Below, one piece after another: positions 33,089 to 43,770 of a DNA stretch of 47,845 bases. Under the pieces are notes generated by a model. It searched no databases, was not told the DNA's origin, and saw nothing but the letters and a program-made list of their open reading frames with translations. Source of the stretch: Sphaeroforma sirkka (Eukaryota > Opisthokonta > Ichthyosporea > Ichthyophonida). The stretch lies in NCBI GenBank assembly GCA_001586965.3, contig LUCW03001364.1:60001-107845 (forward strand). The letters run 5' to 3'. A program made the translations under genes and the position numbers. Each line of letters opens with the position of its first letter. Within the stretch, counting starts at the first letter, position 1.

Positions 33089-34050
33089 TAGTATCAATGA
33101 CGATTGAATTAGGCACCAATGTTTTAGTTCTGACACTTAGAGACTGAAAATATCGCCTGTCCATACTCTTCCTCGCATAGAGTAAGAAACTAGGCACATT
33201 ACTGCAACGTATGTTTGTCTGACAACCTTGTCGATAGCACTCACAATACGATTCCATTAACCATGCGCACATGTCGCGGTCGGACATATTTTCGTAACTG
33301 TATTCTAAAGAAAAAAATGGTAAATCTAGTGGTTCGTTAAAATCAACGGGTTCTATCAAATGGAATGCAACTAGTAAATTTGTTTCACGGATATGAATAT
33401 AAAGATATCGATACAAACAACGATCAGAATCAGAATCTGACCCAACTCGTGCTCTCGGTCGTCGTTAAATAGAAATAGCTTGAAAGTCAATTTTACGACT
33501 GAGTGATCAGACTGGTCTTTGTCTCTCTCAATAAGATAGTTCAAGGCAGCCGGTTAACATATGAACGGAATTTATTAAATTGAAAAGATCTGATTCGATT
33601 CTGGGGTCAAATTGGTATTACATGTCGTTGCTCATCAACGTCTAGGTCCAATTCAATTGGCCTAAACCTGTCGCTCCCCTCAGACGAACAGCAATACTTG
33701 GTACCAGTAAAGTTGGATCAACGCACAATCGCTCACCGAGCGTTGCCAGGAGAAACAGGTTCTCATTTAATACAGCTCCGAAATTTCAGCAAACGACATG
33801 CGTACTGACGATCGTCATACTGGTTTTATTTTTGTGTATTAGGTTGCCAACGTTCAATGTAACGTACCAAAAAGACAAACTCGTAATATAGGTAAGGAAT
33901 AAATTCGCGTATACTGGTTGAACTGAACGATAGTCGGCGATATTTGAGAGACAGGGTGTATCTAGCGCCTCACATCTCATACGCTACGTAATTGATTGAT
34001 CCTACGCAACTTCAACCATGATCTCGATTTTTTTCGTAACGATAAACACT

Positions 34051-34431
34051 TCATCCCTGCAATGCACGCGTCAACCTCGGTATGCCATCTCCGTCACCGG
34101 AACTATTTCTAAAACATCCGTTGTATTTGAATTTCCTACTGCGATCCGAAGTCAGTAGCGCCTGTATTAGACTGCCGCTTAATAGCATATGTTTACTACT
34201 CAATTCATATTTGAATGAAGGGAGATTGAATAAGGATACGTACCAATTGGGCATCAACTGTTGATAAGTCTGCATCCAGAAAATCTGACTCGTACATTCA
34301 TCAGAACCCTGTCGAAGTCTCCTTAGCCCACCGCGAGATTTATTTGGAATGCTTAATAATAATAAAAACTTTTCACACATTGCGTAGACTCGTTCGTCCG
34401 TATGATGTAAATTATTTATAAAATGCTGCAC
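34051..34431 (-). CDS. Hypothetical frame in S copy 2
   Basis: A 126-codon minus-strand frame starting at an ATG, with its C-terminal 108 codons shared with S copy 1. No domain, signal peptide or membrane segment is recognised. It lies upstream of and antisense to the tRNA gene. Probably chance. Confidence 0.18.
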   Translation of the reverse strand: MQHFINNLHHTDERVYAMCEKFLLLLSIPNKSRGGLRRLRQGSDECTSQIFWMQTYQQLMPNWYVSLFNLPSFKYELSSKHMLLSGSLIQALLTSDRSRKFKYNGCFRNSSGDGDGIPRLTRALQG

Positions 34432-34629
34432 ATGGCCGGACTCGATATGGTATACAAGAGGTCCTTCTACTCTCCTGTCCGATCACGTATATTTAAAACT
34501 ATTTAAACGTATCCAGCCATGTTTATTATAAAATCAAAAACTAATTTTTCCTTTTCACATCACACCAGCATGTCTCGCAATGGTAAATAGTTGAAATACT
34601 AATTAGGAAAAGATCTCAAAAGGGACAGG

Positions 34630-34737
34630 AGCGAGATGACCGAGTTGGTTAAGGTGCTAGCTTAAGGTGGGAATAACTTCTGTACCAATAATACGCTAGT
34701 CTCTTCGGAGGCGCGGGTTCAAATCCCGTTCTCGTCA
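34630..34737 (+). tRNA. tRNA-Leu(AAG) with 26-nt intron, copy 2
   Basis: Same sequence as 15,464-15,571, including the A-C and G-T acceptor pairs, anticodon AAG at 34,664-34,666 and intron 34,668-34,693. The duplication of S copied the whole gene with its flanks. Confidence 0.85.
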
Positions 34738-34739
34738 AC

Positions 34740-34746
34740 TTTTTTT
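34740..34746 (+). terminator. Pol III T-run terminator
   Basis: Seven T residues just after the tRNA; copy 1 has nine. Confidence 0.75.
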
Positions 34747-34959
34747 GTTAATTTTTTTCCGCATTCTAGCTCTGAAATCGCGAATGTTTTGTAAATCATT
34801 CGTAGTCTACTGACGTAAGCTCACCCTTTATAAGTGACGGCTGTATCCACTTACATCTCATGCTTCTATACTGCCTATATCTCAATCCCGGCTCACTAAG
34901 ATCATCCCACACTTAAATGTGTTGATCAGATTTTATCTAGGCCAAACAAAACTGACACT

Positions 34960-34982
34960 GGTTCAAATCCCGTTCTCGTTAA
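34960..34982 (+). pseudogene. 3' fragment of a tRNA-Leu gene
   Basis: GGTTCAAATCCCGTTCTCGT followed by TAA and T-runs. This is the T arm (B box) and 3' acceptor strand of the same tRNA, with no 5' part. It sits exactly at the right edge of S copy 2 and is followed by a diverged copy of the normal tRNA downstream flank. Confidence 0.85.
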
Positions 34983-35150
34983 TTTTTATCACTTTTTTCT
35001 TCATCCCTGTTTTGAAATTGAATTAGGTTTGTACATTGTTCGTAGTGCACTGAGGCGAGCTCGCTCATTATATGTTCGGGCTACGTCCATTTACAATATA
35101 CACGGCTCTATACCGCCACACATGCCTCAATTATGCTCACAGAGGCGGTT
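34983..35150 (+). repeat. Diverged copy of the tRNA downstream flank
   Basis: TTCGTAGTGCACTGAGGCGA … TCCATTTACA … CTCTATACCGCC … CTCAATTATGCTCAC matches 15,648-15,745 at many positions. It is an older relative of the S family. Confidence 0.6.
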
Positions 35151-36690
35151 TAAATAGTGATGTAGGTGTAGTATACTACGAGACTATTAGATTAATGATG
35201 AGGGGATTTGTATTGATTGAGAGGTTTTATTTCTTATTCTAATTATAAGGCCTCCATTCTCGTGCAACAGAGAAGCGGATTAAGAATGATTTATAGCGAG
35301 TACACATCTGTAGAGGGGGACTAGTGGGTACATAAAGCACACACCACTCGGCAAGTGCAGTCACATACACAAAATCGCTGAAGGAAAACATTTATTGGGT
35401 TTGTTGAGTCAAATATTAGGATCATGTATATTTAAGAAAACAAGAGTATAGCGGGGGTTTAAAAACTTTGTCGCAAGCAAAAAACGAGTGTCAGTATTAT
35501 TTGGGTATCAATCCACGAACACAGAGTTCCGTCCAGAACATTTGCTATGGCCTGTATCGACATAGACGTAGTAAACGAACAAATGCCCACGGCCGTGAAA
35601 AGTCTGCCATAGAGATACCAGACATTTGAACTAGTCTAGTGACACGCATCGTAGAATATATACGCCACACCTAGAGAGTGAGTGACTACTCCGTACATTT
35701 GGTTAGACACATGAAACTACGAAGTCGAGCGAGTATTTCGTATTCAGGTACTTCTAGACGAGTTAAAATATACAAGTTGGGCGCAGTGTAGATTACAGAA
35801 GACTACAGGCAGCATCGTCCCCGTCTCGCCATAATGGTATAGTACGCGTCTGTCCGAGTGAATTGTTCTTGAAGCTGACCATCGATTATTCAGGGTGATT
35901 TGAAGATATATTTATTTTAAAGGAATCGGCCGCATTTGTGTGACATTTCACAGTAATTTTGGGCTCTAATTGGAAGATAGACACGAAAGCCTCGGATAGG
36001 ATCTACAAATGCAATCTTAAGCTGATACACTGGCTGCACTTGGAGCAGGGTTGATGTCTTCACGATGCTTCACTCATGTGTTGGGAAAACAACATTTTGA
36101 GAAAAACAAAAACGGTAGTTACGGTGTAGTTATCTCAGAGATACTCATGTCTATACAGGGGACTGAATGGAGCACACATTTGTTGAATTGCCGATAGAAT
36201 GCCCAACATCCGTTTACCGAGGCTTCTGCCGTGAATACTGTGCTATTCGCCTTAATCGCAATCACAATGGAATAGTGTCGCGTGCGACGTCAATTACAAC
36301 CAGCGCCCCTCGTCTACCAACCATTTGCAGACCACTTCAAACAACATAAACACAATTTCTGTCTATGTAATCGTCTCCTAGCGACAGCAGAGTCAATTGG
36401 AACAAATAGAGTTGATTATTACAAGCCATACAATGAGGGATACTGAACAAGATCTGTCATGTATCTCGCGCTTTATACGGGGAAGTAAGTTTTACACCCA
36501 TCATAACGTATAATAGAGTGCACATTAAAGCTATATCTCACTAGGGTTTTTAGGGTTTTTCCTAATCGTTTTAGCGCGAAACATTTGAATCTAGCGATGA
36601 ATTTGTCTGTACGCGTATGGTAATGAGCAATCACTTTAATTTTAAATATTAGTCTATATACACACGAATAGGCTCTTGAAACGCTCGCTC
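35150..36690. other. Anonymous sequence, no gene seen
   Basis: Mixed composition, with only short frames (such as 36,167-36,349) lacking recognisable content. Two TTTAGGG-like heptamers near 36,545 are too few to be a telomere remnant. Confidence 0.4.
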
Positions 36691-36692
36691 CG

Positions 36693-36694
<2 letters not shown>

Positions 36695-36727
<33 letters not shown>

Positions 36728-37363
36728 ATATATATATATATATATATATATGTATATGTTATACATGCATATTACAGTGACACACACGCACAGACTCTCT
36801 CTCTTTCTCACAGACACAGACACAGACACAGACACGCATTTATAAATAAATATGTATACATAATATATATATATATATATATTTATATATAATCACAATA
36901 CATATGTACAATACATATATACATATACATATATATCGTACAAACACATGGGTGTAGTAGTAGTGGTGCATGCAGGACATATATACATACACACGCACAC
37001 ACATACGTTTATATATGCATATATACACACACACACGCACACACATCACACAACACACATATATATACGTATACATATATATACATATATATGTTTACAA
37101 AATATATATATGTATGCACAATATGCACATGCATGCATACGTATATTATATATATATATATATATATATTCATATATATATATATATACGCAGCACAACG
37201 CATCAATACGCGCACACGCGTACGCGCACACACGCACGCACGCGCGCGCGCACACGCGCACGCACATCACATCACGCGCAATATGTACATATATATATAT
37301 ATAATATAATAATAATAATAATAATAATAAAAAATAATAACAATAACAATAATAATAACACAT

Positions 37364-37394
<31 letters not shown>

Positions 37395-37594
37395 AATATG
37401 TGTGTATATATACATTTAAACGCATATACATACATACACATATATATAACACACAGACACACACAGACACACACACATATAAAAAATATGTATAAAAATA
37501 CATACACGCGCACGCACACACACACACACAAACAAAACCCCCCCCCACACAGACACAGACACAGACACAGACACAGACACACACACACACATAC

Positions 37595-37690
<96 letters not shown>
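36695..37690. repeat. One-kilobase compound microsatellite
   Basis: Blocks of TA, CA, CACG, AAT (37,310-37,360), CAGACA and a final (TA)n run at about 37,598-37,687. Plus strand is CA-rich; minus strand is TG-rich. All long frames here are dipeptide artefacts. Confidence 0.95.
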
Positions 37691-37691
<1 letters not shown>

Positions 37692-39300
37692 GTATAGTTT
37701 TGTCTGTCATTTTAGCTGAATATGGGTATGCATTGTAACGTATAGTTTCTTAAAACCAAGCTTTTGCGCATTTGTGGCAAGTGTGGAGTAATAGTTTTAC
37801 CGTGCTGAACTATGCATATGAATATTTCAGTGAGACATGGAAACTTGCTTTTAAGTCACATGTTCGTGACAAGAAATGGGTGTATCCGTGCATATACAAA
37901 CCATTGTAGGCCACAGACTACTATTTAGCCAGTGTAAAACGGCGTTTGCCTTGACATACGCACTTGCGAACAAACTCCAAATACTTGCGTAAACAGTGTG
38001 TAGTTATCAAGAATATCACCTTGTATTCAAAGGGCTAATCAAATGTGGATGCAATAAACACCTTCAAATCTATTTAATACTTGCATACCATTGTGTTGCA
38101 TTGCGTCTAACGTAAAGTTAAAAAAGTAGGCTATTAGCCACGCCAATCATATCCCTGTTTTCACTGCTGGATCCACCGACAATTACATCAAGTGAGCACA
38201 AGATCGAAGCTCATAATGAATCTGACACCGTCGAGTGTATCGATGACAGGGTTCTACAGTGCGTATGTATACGAGGGCGAGACGCTATAGTGAATTGCTA
38301 GAGAAATATATCATCCATTTAATACCAATAAAAGAGGCTTACACAGACATGAATGCTTCATCCAAGCAACCTACGGACCTAACCGTCGTACACTTCATAT
38401 CCACTCTGGTCACCTCTCCTGTGGGCAGTGTGGGCCCAAACAGGACACATTCATTATTTCCTCCCTCCCCACCTCATGTCTGTAGATATATTATGTATGG
38501 CTGTCGCTAAGGTGCATGTTTGGAGATGCCCTGGGCCTGAGGTTTGAGGACTGTGAGTACAATCGAACGTACATACTGGGAAGGGGTCTTGACTGTAATA
38601 CACACCAGATATGTCCATTCCAATTATTGTCCATATTTTAGCTGAAAACGGGTGTTGGACAATAATCGAGGTCTGACTGTAATACATGCATAAATAAATA
38701 CGATATTTTTTTCCAGTCTTTGTGCAAATTGTGCCCCCAGAATAAACGTTTCAACTTTTAAGTTTTTTGTTTAAAAAAAAATAAAAAAAAAATATAAACA
38801 CACAGTTTGTCACTTGTCAGTGATATGTATTTACATACTCCGAGGCCAAAATTGCTATATTCACTTTTAATTTCCTATGAAAATGTCGCTCTACAACTCC
38901 ATCCATCCATTGGCCCTGCAGTCTGCTCTCTAATTACGCAGAGTCGCAGACGTGTTCCGAACCATATATGGATACTGCAAGGGAGTACATTGTCATTACT
39001 CACTAGTCAGTATGTAGTGTCGTAAAACCCAAGATAGACTAGCACTGTGGCTGCGTCGCAGTGAGTGAGTGCCATTCTGTCATTCGGTTCACTCATCAGT
39101 CATCACTGTCAAATGTCATCACTCATCTGTCATCATGCAGTCCTACAGACCCATACATATTGTAAAGTTTTTAGTTTTATATACCCCTCTAAAGACTAGA
39201 CATACTACTGTCCTGACTCTCTGACTCTTTGTCTCTCTCTCATTACTCTCTCTGAGAGTAGTGTCTATTCCACCCTCCCTCCTGCCCAAATGGGCGCGCC
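37691..39300. other. Anonymous sequence with short repeats
   Basis: No gene is seen. Short GTCATCACTCATCTGTCATC-type repeats lie at 39,090-39,140. A possible transposon terminus at 38,590-38,690 is listed separately. Confidence 0.4.
38590..38684 (-). mobile_element. Possible pogo/Tc1-like terminal inverted repeat
   Basis: The minus strand reads TA-CAGTCAGACCTCGATTATTG, then TCCAACACCCGTTTTCAGCT and TGGACAATAAT. The CAGT-x-GACCTCGATTAT start after TA resembles pogo/Tigger-type termini, and TTATTGTCCA / TGGACAATAA forms a 10-bp inverted repeat. No partner end was found. A similar ATTTTAGCTGAA motif lies at 37,712. Confidence 0.25.
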
Positions 39301-39480
39301 ATTGCCCAAGTTCAAAACTTTATTGAAAAATATTGTGACGTATTTTTAAACCAATGTGGTCCTAGAAATATAATCTCCACTAATCAGTCTGGAATAAAGT
39401 TAAAATTACAATTTTTCTGAAATTGATGGTTATTCAAAAAATAAGATCCTTTTCAGCTTGCATGTGAACACGTTTGCTAT

Positions 39481-40830
39481 TCAACATTCTTCGCCTTGAT
39501 GTGAGTTGTGACTCGTAAACATGTGCCTTGAAGCATTCCTTGTGTATACCCTGGCGACAAACACCGCACTTGTCTCCCGTTTGAACTGTCTCCCTCGCAC
39601 AACCTTAATATTTGCAGTACTTTCGGTCTGTTCGTAGACCGAAAACAACGTCTCCATCCTTATTCCTCCTCCGACATCCCAAGTTTTAGTTCCATAATGG
39701 GGCTTGCGTGTGCCCCAATACCCGATGAAGTCGCTTCTGGTTGAGCCGCAACATTTGTTGTCAGCGAACTTGTGACGCGTGCTTTGTATGTATTGCTCAT
39801 GAGCTCCTTGGAAAGTATATAGTAACACAAATCGTTTGCTGATCCATTCGACTCCTTTCTACTGGTGAGCGTATTGCAAGTAGTGTTGTGTAAGCCTTTT
39901 TCTCCTAACTTCTTACCTCTAGTTTCTCTCTAAATTGAATGTATCCTGGCGGTGACTGTTGTGCCTATTTATAGTATCATTAACAGTAAAATACAAATCG
40001 TTTACAACAACTATAAAATCAAGAACTTTTGTACACAGTGCAGCAGCCGCACGGTAGCTGGTCAATCAGCTGTCGCCGTACACTTGCACATGTTCCGAAG
40101 CATTTTTATACAAGATCCAGAGTTGTTGTCGTAACATGTTGGTGGTCGTCTTTGTCCTCTCGTGCATTACTTCATAAGAAATTGACCATGGCCGTATTAG
40201 ACAGTCCATATCTCGCAGCCAGCTTTAGAATTGAAATTCATGGCTATGTAGTGTTGATGGTGGGTCGATTGTCGTGTCTGGCTTTGTTCCAATTTGAGGT
40301 GTGTTGGCGGTTTGCCCATAACCAATTGTTAGCTGGCGCCGAGTGTGTTATTGCCGCGATCTTTTTGTTGGACCAGCGTTTCATTGAGTTCTTCTTGATG
40401 TTGTCACAGCGTCGACTAAAGGCTACATGGTCGGGTGTACGCCCGCCCGTGGTTTTGTATAAAGTTGTTAAGTGGGCATAGATACTGTACGAAATGTGCA
40501 GTGATGGTTTGTCGTGGGCCCATACAGGGTTGCGTCAGAGGGGTGAGTTGGTTTGTGCTGGTCATTGAGTCAGTTGTTCCAGGCAACCTACGAGGTGGTC
40601 CGGAAATGGTCGCGTGGGGAGCAGTAAGTGCTCGTGATGATGACAGCTGCTTGGGTGATTGCTGGGTTATAGCGATCAAACAGGGGTCCAGCGCATATTG
40701 TGCTTCTATATACATATGTGGAGCGCAGACAATAATGTTCAGGCTATTTGTAGCTGTGGATAGAATTAATGTTTTGAACATCACCAGTCGGTTGCAGGGG
40801 TGTCGCCTGCTAGAACTATGGAAGCCATAA
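39481..40830 (-). pseudogene. Decayed DNA transposon transposase, possibly piggyBac-like
   Basis: Near the 3' end on the minus strand (about 39,490-39,620) one frame reads GCARETVQTGDKCGVC then RQGIHKECFKAHV. The spacing Cys-x2-Cys … Cys-Phe-x-x-His, with an upstream CKY/GC pair interrupted by a stop, recalls the C-terminal cysteine-rich domain of piggyBac-type transposases. Upstream minus-strand frames (40,416-40,784; 39,481-39,828) are open but fragmented; one holds LWILYKN near 40,110. The catalytic domain is not recognisable. It could be another zinc-finger relic. Confidence 0.3.
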
Positions 40831-40856
40831 GCGCGGGAAAAGGCGATGATACCCAG

Positions 40857-41451
40857 TGTAGAAATACGGCCTCCGGTCAGTCTAAAATATCAAGATCAAT
40901 TGAGATACTACATTGGTTTTTATTTGTATTTTAAATAATTTAGTACAAGCTCTTTTTCCAATATTTCCAAAGTGTTCTAAATTCACTTTGATGGCTCCAA
41001 TAGCCTGAGTATTTGGTATGACTCATCTACTTGGACCTATTTGAGACATTAGTAGATGTAGGATATTATAAACTAAATTTTATAATCTCCGAACTACTAC
41101 TTATAGATTTTGGTCCTCCCGCCAATCTCCAAAATCCAATAAGTCTTTTTCTTTTTTTAACTTTTCTTCAGATGGAACTTTATTTATATCAGCTAATGTA
41201 TTAACGTGACTTACGTTATTATGTCTATTTACAAATTAGGCAAGTGGTCATGAACACTTAGTACTTCTAGTGAAAATTATTCAATAAAGAACAGCTAGAG
41301 GTACGCCCTGTGTGATCGAGGATATTTAGGCTCTTAACAAGAGGCAGTCCCGATCATTCTTACACAAGCTACCACTGCTAAATCCTAACTGACTAAATTA
41401 TATTTTAGTTTAATATAGTTTGAAACCTAGTAATTTCCATCGAAGTTTACA
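40857..41451 (+). repeat. Left LTR
   Basis: It starts TGTAGAAATACGGCCTCC and pairs with 47,216-47,845. The likely end is …CGAAGTTTACA at 41,451, giving TG…CA ends. The right copy has C as its last visible base, so the end is not certain. No clear tRNA primer-binding site (TGG…) follows. Confidence 0.85.
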
Positions 41452-41530
41452 TATTTTTCAGTTATTTAGTAGTTACAGTAGTGTACTGCTTCTAGACTGT
41501 CTGACATCGATTTACTATCCAGCAAATACT

Positions 41531-42229
41531 ATGGCTAAGGGTACTTCTAAAGGCAAGGGAGCCGCTAGCTCTAAGCCTGCTAAGCCTGCCGAGGTTCCTG
41601 AGGTCCCTGTGGAAACACCTAGCCTGTCTGGAGTTGAGCCTGCCGAGGATACTGTTGGGGAAGCAAATTCTGAGGTTGGTACAGAGGATTATTCTGAGGA
41701 TGACTCGTCGGATCCTAAAGCCTTGGAAGAAGAGGTATCTACTACCGCGGAAAGGCTCGCCAGCGTCCGTGTATCACCTAGGAGTGAAGCTCAGGACCCC
41801 AGCTTGCCCCCCCCTGACCACGTGCCGTCAAATATTGGGGATAAACGTCGAAAGGCTGGAAAATTCGTGGATACGAATGTCGGGGGCATTATAACTCCAC
41901 ATCTAAAGGACACTCCAGCACAAATCCGGAGTGAAAAGGAAGTATTGGACCTGTCCGAAAATTTCGGTTTCGCCATCGATGGAGAAGCCATTCCATTCAG
42001 CTCAAATCTTGGGGCCGAAGCTGAGGACGCCATAACTCGACAACGAGTGGCTGGATCCTCTCAATCTCGACGCCAATTGAACCGCACTGAAGCGCTCTTG
42101 AAGGAGCTAGCGGCAGCAGCAGTTGTGGACCCCTCTATCGTGTCCCACTTGGCTGATATTCTTCCTATACCGAAGAAGAAAAAAAAAATTCGGGCCCTTA
42201 GAACCAAGCTTTATAAAGCAGCTAGGTAA
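41531..42229 (+). CDS. Gag-like protein, truncated (232 aa)
   Basis: ATG at 41,531 starts a Lys/Ala/Pro-rich N-terminus (MAKGTSKGKGAASSKPAKPA), then an acidic region (EDYSEDDSSDP) and a helical segment ending near an A10 run at 42,178. After that run the frame reads only IRALRTKLYKAAR and stops; it was probably shifted there. Its position just after the LTR and before the zinc knuckles supports Gag. The sequence itself is poorly conserved. A longer open frame starts at 41,420, inside the LTR, but the ATG at 41,531 lies in the better context. Confidence 0.6.
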   Translation: MAKGTSKGKGAASSKPAKPAEVPEVPVETPSLSGVEPAEDTVGEANSEVGTEDYSEDDSSDPKALEEEVSTTAERLASVRVSPRSEAQDPSLPPPDHVPSNIGDKRRKAGKFVDTNVGGIITPHLKDTPAQIRSEKEVLDLSENFGFAIDGEAIPFSSNLGAEAEDAITRQRVAGSSQSRRQLNRTEALLKELAAAAVVDPSIVSHLADILPIPKKKKKIRALRTKLYKAAR

Positions 42230-42735
42230 CGCGCAGGCTGAGGTCGATTTCTCTACTAATGAGAGTACAGTGGAGAGACACTGAAGGCCTTCGACCAACT
42301 TAAGGAGTCTGCCAGCCTTAGGGATAAGCAGATGATGAATGCCTTTTATTCATTTCTGTGAGCCAGGTGAATGGCGAACTATCTTGAAGGCTCATGAGCC
42401 CAACTGGAAAACCCTACCCTGGCACCAGTTGCGTGATAAATATATTTAACACCTTTTGAAGATGCACGTGACCGTGAACTTCTAGGAGTCTCGCAAGTTT
42501 CTTTGCGAACGATACCACTATTTTCGAGGTGCTCTAGCCTCATATGACACATATGAATACTCGGATGGGTGGTCGTACCTCTATACTGGCGAACGTCTTT
42601 GAGAAGATAGTACACAAGCATACCAATTCCTCTACTAGAGTACTTAGTACCACGAGCTACACCCAGCCCACTCAAGCGAAACGCAGTAGAGATTAATACT
42701 GCGCGTAGTACTAAGAAACCTCGCACTACTACTGA
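42230..42735 (+). pseudogene. Decayed capsid part of gag
   Basis: Plus-strand pieces such as AFDQLKESASLRDKQMMNAF and DRELLGVSQVSLRTIPLF appear in changing frames with stops between them. This is where a Gag capsid should lie. The 150-codon minus frame here is a shadow. Confidence 0.45.
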
Positions 42736-42876
42736 GGGGGTACTGGCTCTGTTAAGTGTGCACCAGGCAAGCCAGATTTTGGACACTATATGAAAGAGTG
42801 TGCTACTTGCAAGGGTACTAACGGTTGGCACAAAGAGGATTGCAAGGACTTACCAGACGTCCAAGTTAAGCACTGA
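42736..42876 (+). pseudogene. Gag nucleocapsid with two zinc knuckles
   Basis: One frame reads KCAPGKPDFGHYMKEC followed by CATCKGTNGWHKEDC. These are one incomplete and one near-canonical Cys-His knuckle of the retroelement nucleocapsid type, which bind element RNA. It ends at a single TGA (42,874), and the same frame continues at once into the protease. Confidence 0.65.
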
Positions 42877-42885
42877 CAGTACCAT

Positions 42886-43770
42886 ATGTGCGCACTAGAG
42901 CAAGATTATGAGAAAATGTTCAATAAAATCTATACCAAAGGAGATGAACGTATCTTTCAAACAGTTTTCGTAAATGGAGAAAAAGTTATGGCACTATTTG
43001 ATCCAGGGGCTGAAGTCTCTGCTATCTCATGCCGAGTAGCCTACGCTACAGATATGGCTGTCCATAACGAAACAACTGATTTAATCTTGGGAAATGGCAA
43101 AGTTACTACTTGCGAACAAGCCATTGACTATGCACACATAATGCTGTCAGATAGAAGAGAAGTGAAGACTCACCTAATCGTTACTGACATGTCTCAGAAA
43201 TACGATTTAATTATAGGTATGACTGATCTTCTCAGTTTAGGTATAACACTCACTGGTCTGCCTAATGGGCTAGACCCGAATAAAGATCAGTCAGATGATA
43301 ATATGTTAAAGATACCTAAACCTCCGGAAGGTGAAGCAAAGGATATGATTCCGCACTTCACCGATATAATTATGGACTTAATTATACAAAACAGGAAGAT
43401 TGCAATAACTGACTGGTGTATGTTTAAGTTCTCTAATGGGTACGTTAGACTTGACTTAACAAACGTCGACTTCTCTAAGTTAAAGTGTCCTTCACATAAC
43501 TACGTGAGTTGGAGACACAAAGACGTTGTCAAAACCCAAATCGAAGATTGGTTAAAACAGGGTCTAATTGAAATCAATTATGATGCAACCCCAGTTAACT
43601 TAGCTCTCTTAGCGGTCGATCAATATAAATCTGATGGAACGTTTAGTAAAACAAGAGTAGTACTAGACCTGTCGCCAATCAACAAACTAATTCCGCAACA
43701 TAGTTTTCCCTTACCTAAGATAAGCGAGATACTACGCAAAATGGAGGGTGCGACTATCTTTCCAAGATAG
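42886..43770 (+). CDS. Pol, first part: aspartic protease and start of reverse transcriptase
   Basis: A 294-codon frame. VFVNGEKVMALFDPGAEVSA holds the retropepsin active site, with DPG in place of the usual D-S/T-G, followed by the flap-like GNGKVTT and LIIGMTDLLSLG (the conserved I-[IL]-G-x-D region). It then enters reverse transcriptase with VVLDLSPINKLIPQHSFPLP, the fingers motif. It breaks at about 43,750, where the frame shifts into the second pol frame. The Pro in the active site probably inactivates the protease. Confidence 0.82.
   Translation: MCALEQDYEKMFNKIYTKGDERIFQTVFVNGEKVMALFDPGAEVSAISCRVAYATDMAVHNETTDLILGNGKVTTCEQAIDYAHIMLSDRREVKTHLIVTDMSQKYDLIIGMTDLLSLGITLTGLPNGLDPNKDQSDDNMLKIPKPPEGEAKDMIPHFTDIIMDLIIQNRKIAITDWCMFKFSNGYVRLDLTNVDFSKLKCPSHNYVSWRHKDVVKTQIEDWLKQGLIEINYDATPVNLALLAVDQYKSDGTFSKTRVVLDLSPINKLIPQHSFPLPKISEILRKMEGATIFPR

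Larger units (their letters stand above)
31772..34960 (+). repeat. 3.2-kb direct repeat S, copy 2
   Basis: Near-identical to 12,598-15,798, same orientation, about 19.17 kb away. Its left edge runs on smoothly from a complete satellite unit; its right edge breaks into a tRNA 3' fragment at 34,960. Confidence 0.95.

Noticed and set aside
36540..36570. TAGGGTTTTTAGGGTTTTT as telomere remnant (also CCCTAAA-like bits near 5,670, 17,370 and 18,690)
   Set aside because: Only one or two heptamers each; expected by chance in AT-rich DNA of this length.
40029..40481. 150-codon plus-strand frame left of the LTR element
   Set aside because: It shows no family features, and the opposite strand holds the more protein-like zinc-binding motif in line with it.
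42379..42831. 150-codon minus-strand frame across the gag region
   Set aside because: It is antisense to the capsid and zinc-knuckle region of the LTR element, whose plus-strand pieces are recognisable.
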